The position numbers and the translations under genes were made by a program. Of a DNA stretch of 64,000 nucleotides, positions 9,328 to 22,785 are shown piece by piece. The notes under the pieces are model-generated. The model made no database searches and was not told where the DNA came from. It saw only the letters and a program-made list of their open reading frames with translations. The DNA comes from Isoetes taiwanensis (lineage: Eukaryota > Streptophyta > Lycopodiopsida > Isoetales > Isoetaceae). The stretch lies in the NCBI GenBank assembly GCA_021234155.1, contig JAJEKV010000011.1, positions 20,290,677-20,354,676 of the forward strand, written 5' to 3'. Numbering within the stretch: position 1 is the first letter of the stretch; each line of letters opens with the position of its first letter.

Positions 9328-10968
9328 TTACTTCACAAGGTCAAAAGTAACAGGTGACGTTGCGTAATTCTTTTTTCCGGTTGCCCCGCTTACTTTGTTG
9401 ACAGACCAGTCATCATTGATACTGCTATCATCCAGGTTAATGACATCCGTTCCATAGACTTCGGTTGTTTTAGCAGGTGTGACTTCCGGCCTCCTATAGA
9501 CCTTAGGTGGCATAATTATAGATCCATCCGGGCTGTCAGGTTCACTGTACCTTTTCCTGCTCCCACTGTTGCAGTTATCATTATTACTGTTGTTGCCCAC
9601 ATTGTTGTACTCCTGCTGTTTACTCATCAAATACTTGATTGGTTTGACTGTCTTCTCCAATATGTCAGTCAGTTTTGTTCCTCCAAACTCCGTGCTCAAA
9701 TCACAATTGGGGTTATCAGCAAATTTTATGGTCATTTTCACCAAAGTATCCCTAACCCTGAGGTAGCCTAGTAGGGCCAAAATAGCATTCTTGAAAGGTT
9801 TAGTAGATAATACCGATGAAAAAAATGCAAACCTGACAGGAATAGCATGGTCTGGCCATGCCTTCTCCAAGTTGTTCATTAAATACCATATTGCGTGATC
9901 CAGCCATATAATTGTATCTGGGCATTCACCATTTTCCTTAGCAATCTTGTCACATTTGCATTTGATGAATGGACAAAAAGTCCTCCACATTTTTTTGATA
10001 TAAAACTCATGCCTCCTTTCATCAACTCTAGCTTGATGTCCTTTCTGACCAATAAATACCTGCTTGCTGTTGCTGCATTCAAGTCCGAGACATTTTGCAG
10101 CAAAAGGTAGTGTAACCTCTAGCTTATCAACACTTCGAATGAAGTTATCAGCATTATTGTAGGCCTCATTCAGTTCATTGTCATTGATGGAGGCTAGGCC
10201 TTTCCATGCTTCCAAACTAATTGGTGCCAGAACTCCGAGATTTTTACTTTTCCATAAGGCTTGTTTGTACTGGCTACCATGTGCTTCAACTTCTCTAGGT
10301 GTCATGATAGGGAACCTTCCAATTAAAAGTTCAAAGATATTTATTGGTAGTTTATCTTCCTCAGCCTCAATCCTAGGGATAGGAACCTCCTCCTGTACCA
10401 TGCCAAATGCTGCCTTTTGCTCTTCAGTGAGCATATTTATGTTAAACAGACAGTTTGAAATGTTGGCATTTTGTACTACACGATTTTGTGCAGTCGGGTA
10501 CACTTTGGCTCTCTTTGAAGCTGCAGTTGAAGGGAAGGTGTATTTTACTCCATTGGCCCTTTCGAGGGCTGTGAGACATTTGACAAAGATGCGCAAATTA
10601 GCGGTTTCCCTTTCAGTTGAGTTGAACTGTACCATGGACAGTCGACTGTATACTGCATAATGAGTTCTTTGCAAGTCTCTATGTTGTATCCATTCTTCAT
10701 AAAATTTGATACCAATGATAAGAAACCAGACATCCCCAAGTGTGTAATGATAGAGTTGCTGGTCTCATTGACTCCCATCTCCCGTGTGATGATGTGCCGA
10801 TGCAATTCCATGTCGAGAATGCAAGCAATGACCGCATGCAGCTTGATTAGGCGCAGGGCTAGGTATACGTCCATATCCGATGCTTGTTAGTTGTTGATAC
10901 CATTGTATAGGATTGTTGGCCATTTCCATGTTACTGATAGGCTCAGTCTGGTGATAGTCCCCTCGTTC
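9328..10968 (-). pseudogene. ORF1 protein of the retroelement (copy B)
   Basis: Second exon of the retroelement's first gene. The open frame continues upstream of the internal ATG (10,927-10,929) to a splice acceptor at 10,969. The last 448 codons are uninterrupted. A cysteine cluster, C-x4-C-x-C-x9-C within MWRTFCPFIKCKCDKI and the next dozen residues (about residues 234-251 of that stretch), is followed by IIWLDHAIWYLMNNL. A diverged relative at 63,418 keeps the same cysteines and W-D-I-W pattern, so the domain is under selection; zinc binding is a guess. The C-terminus is Asn/Ser-rich with a basic GSRKRYSE patch. Frameshifts near 10,658 and 10,835 relative to copy D sit at CTG/CAG-like sites. 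Confidence 0.75.
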
Positions 10969-12655
10969 CTATAGAACAAAGTTCTTAGTAAATCATAGCC
11001 ACGAATATTTTCTACCAACTATGGTAAAGCTAATTTACTCAAGATTCTTAATGACATGAACGTAAATGTAAAATGTCGCGAAGCAAGTGCCAACGACCGG
11101 GATATGGTAGGAATAAGATTTAAACTTCATCTTTGGTTGAACCAAGTAACCCGAAATCACGGAGAATATATATAGAGCCTGAGCCTAAACCATGCCCGAA
11201 GGCCAAGTTCAAGTCCAGACATCCAAAACCAGTCCAGGATTTCCTGTGACATGGTCGGATTTATCGGTTCCTGTTTTTATACAAGGAGAACCTTAAATCA
11301 TATTCCATCCCATTCCCATGCATTGACCATAAAGTCTAAATAATTAGCTTATTACCAAAGAAGCTTTAAACCTTAGTTCATAATCAAACATACCACCTAG
11401 TATCCCATACATATTCTATAGGCCAAGATCCATTTTAAATCACTCTATACCTTCTGTCGATTTAGCTTTATTATCAAGTTCAAGTTCAGACATGCAAACT
11501 TTTGAATCATATTCATACCATTTCTAAACACTGAAGTTGTTTTCAAGACCATAGAACTTTCCTATTATATGCTTTTACTAATTATAGGCCTTTTCTGATC
11601 GATACATGTGAATATTATTTACTTTGTTTATTAGTTAACCAGAAACTATAAACTGCTTTAGTCCACCCAGATGGCTTAAGCATTACTTTGATCGAAGTCT
11701 ACTTCAGATGACTCTGTTCATTCATTCAATTTTTTAACCATTCTTTAAACAGTAAAGCTTTACCTAAGTATTAAGATGAGCTGTGGTGGTACAGAAATCA
11801 GTCCTAGACATTTCATCATTTCCTTCAATTATCAGCAATATTTAACTAAAAAAATATAACATATATATTCAAATATTGTTATGCCAATACCATACATGCT
11901 TAAAAATATGTTTATGGATGCCAAAATTCAAAAGATAAGTAGGGTGTCTTTGTAAACTCCATACATAGATAGCATAGCTATATTTAAATCATGGTCTTTG
12001 AAAGTTACTTTGCGGATGGCTCTCGATTTGCGACAAAAAAAGATTGGGATAGTAGTATGACCTGAACATCTTGTACATTACCCTCATCGATAATAATTAA
12101 GACTGCTAAGTCTGATAGCCAAAACTTGATTGAAAAAGGTTCTTTTGAAAAGTAGACATTCCTCTGAGTGTACTAATTCCCTTTGCTTATCCAACCTATG
12201 ATAAAAGATAGAGTATGTAGATGAAACAGGTTACTGCGCAAAAAACATCCAACTATTAGCCAAAGAAGGGTAAAGCTGAACATGCTAGCAGGTAAGCAAT
12301 GGTATTTCATGGCTTATCGCCCTTCAACATATACAGAAACTTCAATCCATACAGAAATTTCAATTAACACAGAAATAGTCATTACAAAGGTTCAGAAGGA
12401 TCACTTCCTGTTTACATGCAATCAGCCATATTCGTCCTCCACGGTTTTGCTTGTATTTCATTGAAGTATAGGAGCTGTCCACTGGTGGTCAGATCTGAAT
12501 GGCTAAATCCTCCAAAAATATTCCTAAATACGACTTATCTCTAAGTATACTCTACCATTTCCATATCAAGGTATTTGTGCAGATTTATCTAAGCCCTCCC
12601 CATATTTTTTTTTATTGTATGATGCATATAAATAGAATGAGAACTTCTAAGAAAC
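10969..12655 (-). other. Intron of the retroelement (copy B)
   Basis: Minus-strand donor CAG|GTTTCT at 12,655 and acceptor TTCTATAG|GAACGAGG at 10,969. The reading phase is 0 at both sides, so the SAP-like exon reads directly into ORF1. Intron retention in genomic copies is known for Penelope-like elements and unlike ordinary processed retroposition. Confidence 0.6.
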
Positions 12656-13333
12656 CTGGTTAAGAGGGATTTCTCCATCAAGGGACTCGTCAACTTGACT
12701 TGTGTTGATGCCACTAACTGCTCCAGGGAATGTTTGATCCAGAGTTGTTGCTGCTGTCATCTTGCCCTTAGCCGTCTGATCCTGAAAGCTCAAAACTGCC
12801 TGCCTTTTTCCACAACCTTCTCTTTTCTTGGCATATATGTCAATCCCAGCTTTGATAGCCATTTGTTCCAGTTCAGATTTCTTCATATTAGCTCCATCAT
12901 TCTTTCCAATAAAACTACAATCTACTCCAGCTTCCTTTAGCATTTCCAGAATATCCAACTTCGTTGGCTTTTTGTTGAGAGATCCTTCTGGTCTCGTCAT
13001 TTCGTCACAGGGGGAAGCGCCAACAAGATTAGCGCCTTCAGCAAATTCTGCCCACTTCACTTCTGCTATAGTTAATTTACCAAAGGCCAGAGAAGGCGGA
13101 CCACCCATTTTACAGATTATAAATAAGCAGAAGGCTTGCAAAATGATCACGTACCCGGCTCTTTCATGGCGCCAAAACAGAGTGGTTGTGATTTTAAGTT
13201 TCACAGCAGCTGTACCGTTGGAAATACAGAGAGTATTATTGCCAAAACGGCTAGAACAGAGTACCTTGGATTCCTTAATCCATGCTAGATGTCGCCGTCC
13301 TTTGAAGATATCTTCCGCCATCGCTACTGCCAC
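12647..13333 (-). CDS. SAP-like exon 1 protein of the retroelement (copy B)
   Basis: 228 residues, MAVAMAEDIFKGRRH to IPLNQVS. It is identical to the copy A protein except for the extra MAVA start, which copy A loses through a one-base difference near 6,096. The two SAP-like helix-turn stretches (around KPTKLDILEML and MKKSELEQM) lie about 50 residues before the Lys/Arg-rich CGKRQ segment. The predicted exon ends at 12,656 (CAG); the VS-stop tail would be intronic if splicing occurs. DNA binding is inferred only. Confidence 0.55.
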   Translation of the reverse strand: MAVAMAEDIFKGRRHLAWIKESKVLCSSRFGNNTLCISNGTAAVKLKITTTLFWRHERAGYVIILQAFCLFIICKMGGPPSLAFGKLTIAEVKWAEFAEGANLVGASPCDEMTRPEGSLNKKPTKLDILEMLKEAGVDCSFIGKNDGANMKKSELEQMAIKAGIDIYAKKREGCGKRQAVLSFQDQTAKGKMTAATTLDQTFPGAVSGINTSQVDESLDGEIPLNQVS

Positions 13334-14012
13334 TGTAACCCTAGCTTCTTGCTTTGTGTATAGCTCTGCTGTTTCGGGAACCCTAGTATACGATTATACT
13401 GACCAGTATAGACATTGTTAGGTGCCTTTGAATAGCTATGCACCCCATGTCAATTTCAAAATCTTCCCTTGTGCGAAAGATTTAGTCAAGATATAAACCC
13501 TAGTAACGTGTTCATTAGAGCCATAGTCCTAATTATTCCGCCTTTATTTTCTTTATACATGCATAACAATATTACTACCTTCACCATAGAGAAAACCCCA
13601 TAAGGGGAAATCGGTCAATTTGTTGCTAAGGGTTATTAACTTTAGTTGAGGCCATCCTATTTTTCTTTTTTAGTTTTTTAATTTAACAGTAAAATGTTCA
13701 ATGGTCTTTATTTTCCATGCAAATTTATACTGTCCTAGCCTTGCGTGGTATAATGTTAGAATTCCATAACCATTACCCTCAATGCATATTACCTTATGTA
13801 GTAAGAGAATTCCATTACCATTGACATAGGACTATTAATCTACGTGGGGTAAAACAATTAGTATAAAGTGGCCAACAACAAGTTAAACCTATGGTCAATA
13901 CTATTTCAATGGTTAAGTGTAGTACCTTCAGTCCTGGTGTCCTAAAGAAGCCTTAGAACCTTAGATCATTTTTTGTTCTCCTTTTGTTCAACAAAACTAG
14001 TCAATCTTTTGG
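13334..14012 (-). other. Retroelement 5' leader (copy B)
   Basis: About 680 bp with no long open frame, identical in layout to 6,096-6,787 (copy A) and 27,322-27,998 (copy D). It presumably holds the promoter, but no TATA box or initiator can be assigned with confidence. The end next to (TA)n reads CCAAAAGATTGACTAG on the minus strand. Confidence 0.6.
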
Positions 14013-14052
14013 ATATATATATATATATATATATATATCAGTTATATATATA
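14013..14052. repeat. (TA)n tract
   Basis: Divides the 5' end of copy B from the cassette that follows; interrupted by CAG at about 14,039. Confidence 0.85.
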
Positions 14053-15764
14053 AAGGTATATCATAAAACTTTGGTATATAATGTGTCTGATTCTTACATG
14101 CCCGGATGCCGTCTGTTTAAGGTGGGGCCAGTGAGGTGGCAGCATCAGAGCCATCCATTTCTTATGGGCATGCATGGAGGCATGCATGGGTCATGCATGG
14201 GGGCATGCACCACATTCCCGGACCGTTGGATCGAAAGGGGAGGATAAATCCTAGCCCTTGATTTTTTGTAAGGAAGGTGCAAGGAAGGTCCCTTAAAGTA
14301 GATTTGGTGTAGCAGATCTTAGCCGTTAGATCAAAAGGTGAGCATAAATCCTAGCCATTCACTTTTTAATATTAAATTGATTTTTTTTTTTAAAAGGAGG
14401 TGAGGTGTCACCCTCATTAATAAAAAGGTAATGAGGTGGCAAAACATTTATGAGTGGACTTTCTAGAAAGCTTCCTTCTATTTAATCGCCTTCAAAGGCA
14501 CGTGGGGTTCTTGATGAGGGGTCGGATGAAGGTGGGACCCACGCCGTTGGATTCCTCTGGTCGAGATCGTTTCAATGAGTGGTGCTTTGACACTATTTAA
14601 ATCATAAGCTAAACACCAACGTGATCCGAACACTAAGAGGAATCTAGGGAATCTTGAGGAGATGTTAGAGAATCTAGAGGAATTCCAAGAGAATCTTAGG
14701 GAATCTAAAGGGAACCATGGGAATCTCAGGGAATCTAAAGGAATCTTTATAATACGTGGAGAATCTAGAGGAATCTTGAAGCAATCTTGGAGAATCTAGA
14801 GGAATCTTTATAGAATCTATAAGAATCTCAACAGAATCTTTGGGAATCACAAGGAATCTCTTGAGTAACTAGGGTAATCTTGATGGAATTCTGAAGAATC
14901 TTTGTAAAATCATAAGAATGTAGGAGAATCTTTGTAGAATCTTAAGGAATCTAAGGGAAGGCGAAGGGGATCTAGAAGAATCTTCATAGAATCTATAGAA
15001 ATCTAGCAGAATCTTGGGGAATCTATAGGAATCACGAGAGAATCTTTGAGAATTTAAGGAATCCAAGGGAATCTTTATAGAATCTTTAAGAATCTAGAGG
15101 AATCTTGATGGAATCATGTAAAAATCTAAGGAAATCTTCATAGGATCTTAGAGAATCTAGAGGAATCTTAAGAGAATCTTTGGGAATTTAAGGGAATCTT
15201 TGGGAATTTAAGGGAATCTTCTAAAAGCTTTGAGAATCTAGTGAAATCATGATGGAATCTTGGATAATCTTCCTATAATCTAAAAGGAATCTAGGAGAAT
15301 CTTCATAAAATCTTGGAGAATTCAAGAATCTTAAGGAATCTAGGGAAATCTTCATATAATCTAGGGAATCTCTATAGAATCTTGGAGAATCTAGGAGAAT
15401 CTTTGTACAATACAAAGGAATCTCAAGAGAATCTTAAGGAATCTATGAGAATATGAAGAGAACTTCTCTGAATCTAGGGAGATATAAGGAAATTTAGAGG
15501 AATCTTCATAGAATCTTGGAGAATGTAGGAGAATCTACATAGAATCTTGAGGAATCTTGGGATAATCTTTGAAAATCTAGGAGAATCTAAAAAGAATCTA
15601 TGTGAACATAGGAGATCTAAGGGAATCTTTGTAAAATCTTTGAGAATCTAGGAGAATCTTGATAGAATCATAAAGAATCGAGGGGAATGCTTATAGAATC
15701 TTCATTGAATGATGCTGCATTGGCTTTCGGTCGAATTTGTACACTCCCTCATAGTATAAATACT

Positions 15765-15766
<2 letters not shown>
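14053..15766 (+). mobile_element. TA-bounded cassette 1 (no cargo)
   Basis: The 5' module (14,097-14,600) has GCATGCATGG repeats, GACCGTTGGATCGAAAG and GTGAGGTGTCACCCTC. The 3' module (14,634-15,700) is about 1 kb of degenerate GAATCT repeats. The end is ACTCCCTCATAGTATAAATACTTG, then (TA)n. The inverted elements at 32,225-35,090 are close relatives, and 53,458-55,210 is another. It has no coding capacity, so it must be mobilised by something else or be inert. Confidence 0.7.
14634..15700 (+). repeat. Degenerate GAATCT repeat array
   Basis: Built from words such as GAATCTAGGGGAATCTT and ATAGAATCTTGGAGAATCT, with a loose period of 10-14 bp and a higher-order period of about 25-50 bp. There is no exact unit. 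The same word set, or its reverse complement, fills 22,000-22,400, 32,330-33,130, 33,720-34,540 and 54,840-55,110. It is a defining module of the cassette family; function unknown. Confidence 0.85.
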
Positions 15767-15849
<83 letters not shown>

Positions 15850-15857
15850 ATATATAT
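15767..15857. repeat. (TA)n tract
   Basis: About 90 bp of TA with two TGTA variants. It joins cassette 1 to the 3' end of retroelement copy C. Confidence 0.95.
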
Positions 15858-17281
<1,424 letters not shown>

Positions 17282-17744
17282 AAATTACTCGGATGTACCC
17301 CCATCATATACCTTGTCTATATACTCAAATGAATCTAGGCCGTTTGTTTGAAAGGCAACCAGGTGGCAAATTTGTAGCCTTCGGATCTCCATGGGGGCAT
17401 GCATGAGGCATGCACCCCATCCCTAGACCGTTGGATCAAGAAAGAGGGGCGAAATCTCATGCGTTGATTTCTTTTGTGAAGATGCAACGAAAGTGTTATG
17501 CTAGCCATTAAATGTGGCTAAGAAAGTGCTAGGAAGGTGAAAAAATTGGGGCCGTCGATCTCGGCCGTTGAAATTTAGAACACTAATCGTGGCCGCACAT
17601 TAGTCATTTATTGCAAAGGAAAGCTGCACATTGCAGTAAATAATGAGGTTTTCACAGTAAGTGTGCGAGCCATTTTTTCTTAATGACATGGCAGTTTATT
17701 TTTAATGAAAAGACACAAAAATCAATTAAATTAATTCGTTCATC

Positions 17745-19910
17745 CCCGCTCTGCCCATCATTTGGACAGCTTCCGCCATAGCCATAAGCTTGGTTTCTCA
17801 TTCCTTTGTTGGAATTCTTGGCTTATCAGTGTTGGGATGCCCTTCAGTAGCTCGGTTTGGATCCAGGAACACCTTGTTAGATTACTTGCATTCAAGGATT
17901 GTGGGTATTGCCTGGCACGGCCAGATTTTACTTGGGTCTTTGCCGCCCTCTGTGGATTATTTTTTTCTTCATCTCATTGCCATATTTTACTTGAAAATTC
18001 ACTTCCCCAGCTCAAATAATTTATTGGGCGTTGTCCATATTCATATCCTGCAGCCTAACAGCTGATTCAAATTTCTTCTGATCCAGCTCAGAAAGATTAA
18101 TTTCTCATTATCGATTCTTTCAACTCAATATCCCTTACCTATCACTTACGTCCTATTAGATTCTGCAGCAGGTCTTGCATGCCTGCGATTCAGAAGATTC
18201 TCCGCTGCCTTTTGGGCAAGTTATATATTTTTTGGCATTTCCCCAGAGATATAATCTCACCGTAGCTTTGGTTTGCTTGGTATTGGGGTTGATCCCACAG
18301 TGGTTCAAGGTTGCAGAACTTCAGAATGGTGTTTTCTTCTCTATTCAGAGCTCTCAAGTCTGTATGTAGATACAGTTACTTACCCTTGACCATCCATTTT
18401 GCAAAAGACGATTTGGCTTAGGATGTCCGATCACATTTGGCGTCGTTCTGGAGGTGATTCTACAAAATATTTCTTATGTATTTCTTCTGCATAAATCATC
18501 CGCTACACATTTCTTCTGTATTTCTTCTATATGTTATAAATCATCCGCTGCATATGATCTGTATTTCTTCTTACAGGTTTAGAGTGTATTTTTAGGCGTG
18601 TTGAATTACAAAAACATTATTAAGCTCTTTGCCATTTGCATGAGTAGAGACACCCAGATTCTAAGTTATAAACACATGAGCAATCGACACTAGGTTGATC
18701 TGTTACCTTCATATGTAACAATGACAGGTCTCTCTTTGTTTGTTATATAGGAAGCTGCACAGATTGTCGTAGAGGCATGTTGGCCAGCTCCTGAGATGCA
18801 AGAGAAGAGCATCTGTAAATCTTCTCCAGTTACTTTTGCATGCGTTAAAGAAGTATGGAGTTCTTAGAAAGTTTGTGGCATTCTATGATGTGTACTGTTA
18901 AGCTGAATCAGGAGACTTTTATATACATAGGCTCATCGTTGAAGCACAAGCTCTGCAATTTCTGTCATGTGGGAAATGTAAGTAATCGAGTAACTCAATT
19001 ATTTTTAGCTCATCAGGCTATAGTTGCAATGTCTTCCAAGAATATGGTGCCATAAAGGGCCTGTGGATCACTCTACAAATGACATGCTTTCCGTCATTTC
19101 GCCTATTTCAGGTTCTAGGTTTTGTCATGCATCAGAAAAAGGCCAAGCTCATAATATTTACTGCAAAGTCTTCTGCTCAAAGCTCTTTTTCGGTAGCTTT
19201 GTCCACGAAATATGGCTTGCCACTATCAACGTTGAATCTTACCCCTTGCTCACTATCGTTGTAAAGTTCATTCTCAGGAAGAGTTTGTGCACTTGGAGCA
19301 GGGCATCACTTCTGGTAATCTGATCCCTTATTTCATTGTCCATTTCATTCTCAAGAAAGTTTTGTGGCCTTTTTGCAATAATATCTTGGCCGCAATTTGA
19401 ACCACAGAATGAGATGAAACGACAGAATATCATGCAAAGGAGGTTCAAGGCATCATTTGACGTCAGGTTTATGTGTACTTATTGCCTATCAGAAAGCATT
19501 TTTGTCTGAAGGTACTTCCCAATTGCTCTGTGCATGGAATTAGAAATTTTAACTTTAATAGTTGGTAAAAGCATTTGGTTTCTTATATGTGGGCTTTAGG
19601 TAACGCGAGAGGATTGCTACTGATCTTTGCCTTTAATCTTAACTGTTGCTGGTCATACAGGGATCCAAGTTCGACCAAATATTTGAGATGTTGTTAAGGA
19701 TATCATGGAGGTACTTTTGTTTACAGCTTATTGGCTTGATTGCTTCTTTCCAATTACTAATCTTGGAAGAGTGCTTCTTTTGCGAGCAGCTAAAGATATA
19801 GACCTTATTTTATTGGCTAGAAAATGTGAATTGCATGTGATATCTATTGGTCATTGGCAAGTTTTGGAATTATTGAAAGAGCAGTAACGTTCCGTCATAT
19901 TTAACAGTTG
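17745..19910 (+). other. Exon-like cargo, product unrecognised
   Basis: Several short plus-strand frames look coding-like: 17,790-18,065 (MVSHSFVGILGLSVLG...), a stretch at 18,745-18,860 reading EAAQIVVEACWPAPEMQEK, and 19,705-19,887. They are separated by T-rich, intron-like DNA (TTTCTTCTTACAG near 18,575). I do not recognise any family. This may be a captured gene fragment. Confidence 0.3.
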
Positions 19911-21939
19911 AAGGAAATATTTTACATGCTTATAGATTTGGATGAGTACGGATGCTATGACAGAGGTCCTTGCATGGTTGTCCTAGCATTCCACATTTTC
20001 GATCTCTGCATTAAGCAAATCCTCCCCGGTATTTTCCTTCATATACTTGCCTCAATGTTCCCCTCAATGTGATAGCTGAATTTTTAAGTGCTCATGCCAC
20101 ATGAAACCTGAAGAATGTACAGTTTGTACAACTTAATTCTTTCTGTAGTTTTCATTTACTGTGCATGCCACATAAAACCTGAAGGATGTACTGTTTGTAT
20201 AACTTGATTCTTGCTGCATGTTTTCAAAGTAAATGACAAGGCTTTGAGCTAAACATATTATTTTTATCAAGTTAGTTATGAGGCAGAGCTATGATATCTA
20301 GCAATCTCTGTTGTAATATGTTCTTTTACCAGTAAATTGGGTTTGGAGTTGCAATGGACAAGTAATGGAAGATGATACTATAAAATTATTGACTTGCAGC
20401 ATCTCCAGCCTTAGTACTCTATAGAGGCACTCATTTCATAACGTGCCTTTGTAAGGCCAAGCTTACGTGGAACCTTTATGATGGCAAGAAGTTTCGAAGT
20501 TATACTATTATGGAAATGGTATTTTATGTAAATATTGTGCTTTTTGATGAGAGGCACAGAGTTCAATATGCTATTGATTAAAAAGCATCTATGCTGTTGT
20601 TTGGCTGCCTGATCTTGCAGAATACCCCAATGGTCAAGAGATATTTTGGGAACTGTTTTTATCTCTTTCTAAGTTCCAAAGAAGCATGCAGTGGAGTGTT
20701 GTTAATGTTTTAAATTTGAACATGCAACTATAAGTTGCTTAAAGTCAAACTCTGATACGCAATATCTTCCAACATTGCAGCTGCAAATGAGCATTTTGTA
20801 ATGGTCTACAAATCAAAGGCTGGCTGGCTGTCTCTCTTGAATATTCCTTCTAATATTGCACTTTGAAGCTCATGCCACAATATTCTCTTGGCATCAGTCT
20901 TTTCTTGCATATATAATCTCTGCATTTAAGTTAACAAGCAAGTTAGCATATGATTTTTACGATACTCCAAACAATACAGAACAACAATAAGGGCAGCTAA
21001 GTAATTGGTGGGATATATTCCTGCTATGTATGTCACCAAATTGTGGTGGCAATAGTGAGTTCAAAGACCCACCATTTTGTCACATCTGTTGTCACCTCCA
21101 CTGAAACATTTTGTGTACACCTTAAACTGAGCATATAACTCACTTTTAGGGGTGTATGAGATGAAGAAATCATAGATGTAGGTGTCTAGATGCCTGACTA
21201 CAAAAATTCACCCTGCGATGCAAGCCTTGGATGCAAGCCTTGCTGGAGGCCATTTTTTGTTATTAATAAAAAAAAGGCTATTTGACTTGCCCAAAATATC
21301 CATGTGCATCCATGTCGAAGCACTTTCATAGAACTGTAGCCTTTGCAAACATTCTTCTTTAGCAAGAAAGAACAAAAATAGCCTATATTGTGTTTGTGAC
21401 CTTATGGAATGATCAAAGGAAAAGAAATTAAGATCTAAATCTTATCTACTACATATATCCCCCTAGACACGAAAAGCGATGTAGCTCAATCCCCTAACAT
21501 ATTGCTTAGCATCATTTGCATAAAGTTCGAGTTGTACCACCATGCCCGACACACAATCTTAGATGCCCGGCATCGTTGGCCACAATACTACTAACACATA
21601 ATCAGCCAACCCTTAGTGCGCGCGCGCGCACCTTCTTTTTGTACATTCTTTTACCACCAAATATTATCTTTTCCCTTATTCTTCTAAACAAATGCAAGCT
21701 TCATATGCATACATCTTTCGTACGTTACCTTTTGAGCTTTGAATGCATCATCTCCGTTTAGCTGTTAATTTTTTATTAAGAAGCTAAAAGGAAATTGCTT
21801 TTCATGGGCATTAAATTTCAATTGAGCTCAGGTGTCAAGGTTTTTTTTGGGCATTAAATTTCAATTGAGCAGTGTCATGGTTTTTATTGGGCATTAAATT
21901 TCAATGGGGCGAGATGTCATGGTATTTAGTGTAGGGAAT
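19911..21939. other. Cargo with no recognisable gene
   Basis: AT-rich, T-rich DNA with no long frames. A short imperfect repeat is visible near 20,093-20,140 and 20,160-20,205 (CATGCCACATGAAACCTGAAG and a variant; ACTGTTTGTA shared). A GGGCATTAAATTTCAATTGAG phrase recurs three times near 21,806, 21,850 and 21,890. Possibly intron or 3' flank of a captured gene. Confidence 0.4.
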
Positions 21940-22593
21940 AGTCGAGAGAACCTACTTGGACTATTGTGGGAATTGTTTGATGGAATATTCTTTAGTGGGA
22001 GATATTAAGAGAATCTAGTGGAATCCTTTGAAATCTAAGAGAATTTAAGGGGATCTTCAAATCTTTAAGAATCTTAGGGAATCTTAAGAGACTCTTTGGA
22101 AAAATAAAAAAACATTGCCAACTTTAACACATGAACCATTAAATACATTCAAACTATAGAATTTTGGAGAATCTAGGGGAATCTTCATAGAATCTAATGG
22201 AATTGAGGAGAATCACATAAACTTGAGAAAGCTTGCGATAATTTGGGAATTCATTGGAATCTCAAAAGAATATTAGGTATTCACTGGCAATCTCCATAAA
22301 ATCCTTTATAATCTAGGAATCTTGGAGAACGTAGCAGGATTGGAGGTCGAGGCAGGATCTGTGAGCATATTAGAGAATCTAAGCGGATATTCATAAAATC
22401 TTTGAGAATCGTCGTTAACAATGTTGTCTCATGTATCAATTGTCTACAAATCTCAAAACATATGTGCTCAAGTTCGTATAGGCCCTACATACACTTATGA
22501 ATCTTAATGAGATTGGCTCATACAATCGACTAGCTACAATCCTGAAAACATGTACATTCAACTTCTACAGGCCCTACATAGTACAAAGACTTG

Positions 22594-22632
22594 TATATAT
22601 ATATATATGTATATGTATATGTATATATATAT
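22594..22632. repeat. (TA)n tract
   Basis: Short TA tract with TGTA variants between cassette 2 and the 3' end of copy D. Confidence 0.9.
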
Positions 22633-22785
22633 AAATTTTGCCTACCTCCTCCCGGGAGGAAAGGTAGGTCCCTTATTATGAAATACAGGGAGGTGAGGGG
22701 TCCCTATATTTCATAGGGACCAACCTCACCACCTGACTCATATTTTAACTATGAATTGTTTCTACTTTTCGTCATAAACTACAAT

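Larger units (their letters stand above)
6843..14012 (-). mobile_element. Penelope-like retroelement, copy B (full length, about 7.2 kb)
   Basis: This is the most complete copy. On the minus strand the order is: 5' leader (14,012-13,334), SAP-like exon (13,333-12,656), intron (12,655-10,969), ORF1 (10,968-9,328), short AT/GC-homopolymer gap, RT (9,206-6,995), 3' tail with two hairpins (6,939-6,850), then (TA)n. Both ends lie in TA tracts and there are no long terminal repeats or terminal inverted repeats. The retained intron, (TA)n flanks, head-to-tail neighbour and Penelope-type RT motifs support a Penelope-like element. The RT and ORF1 have frameshifts as the sequence stands. Confidence 0.85.
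17282..22593 (+). mobile_element. TA-bounded cassette 2 with unidentified cargo
   Basis: The 5' module (17,282-17,700) has GGGGGCATGCATGAGGCATGC and GACCGTTGGATCAAGAAAG. The cargo (17,745-21,900) is of ordinary composition. The 3' module (about 21,940-22,400) carries GAATCTA-type words. The terminus is CATAGTACAAAGACTTG at 22,577-22,593, then (TA)n. The layout is the same as the cassettes with recognisable gene cargo, so this one probably also carries host DNA, but I cannot name its source. Confidence 0.55.

Noticed and set aside
3495-14012. Reading copies A and B as an LTR retrotransposon with 3.3-kb direct repeats flanking ORF1 and RT
   Set aside because: Copy D has only one such segment and still has both ends in TA tracts. 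The supposed repeat contains a coding exon, and no primer-binding site or polypurine tract is seen. A head-to-tail tandem explains it better.
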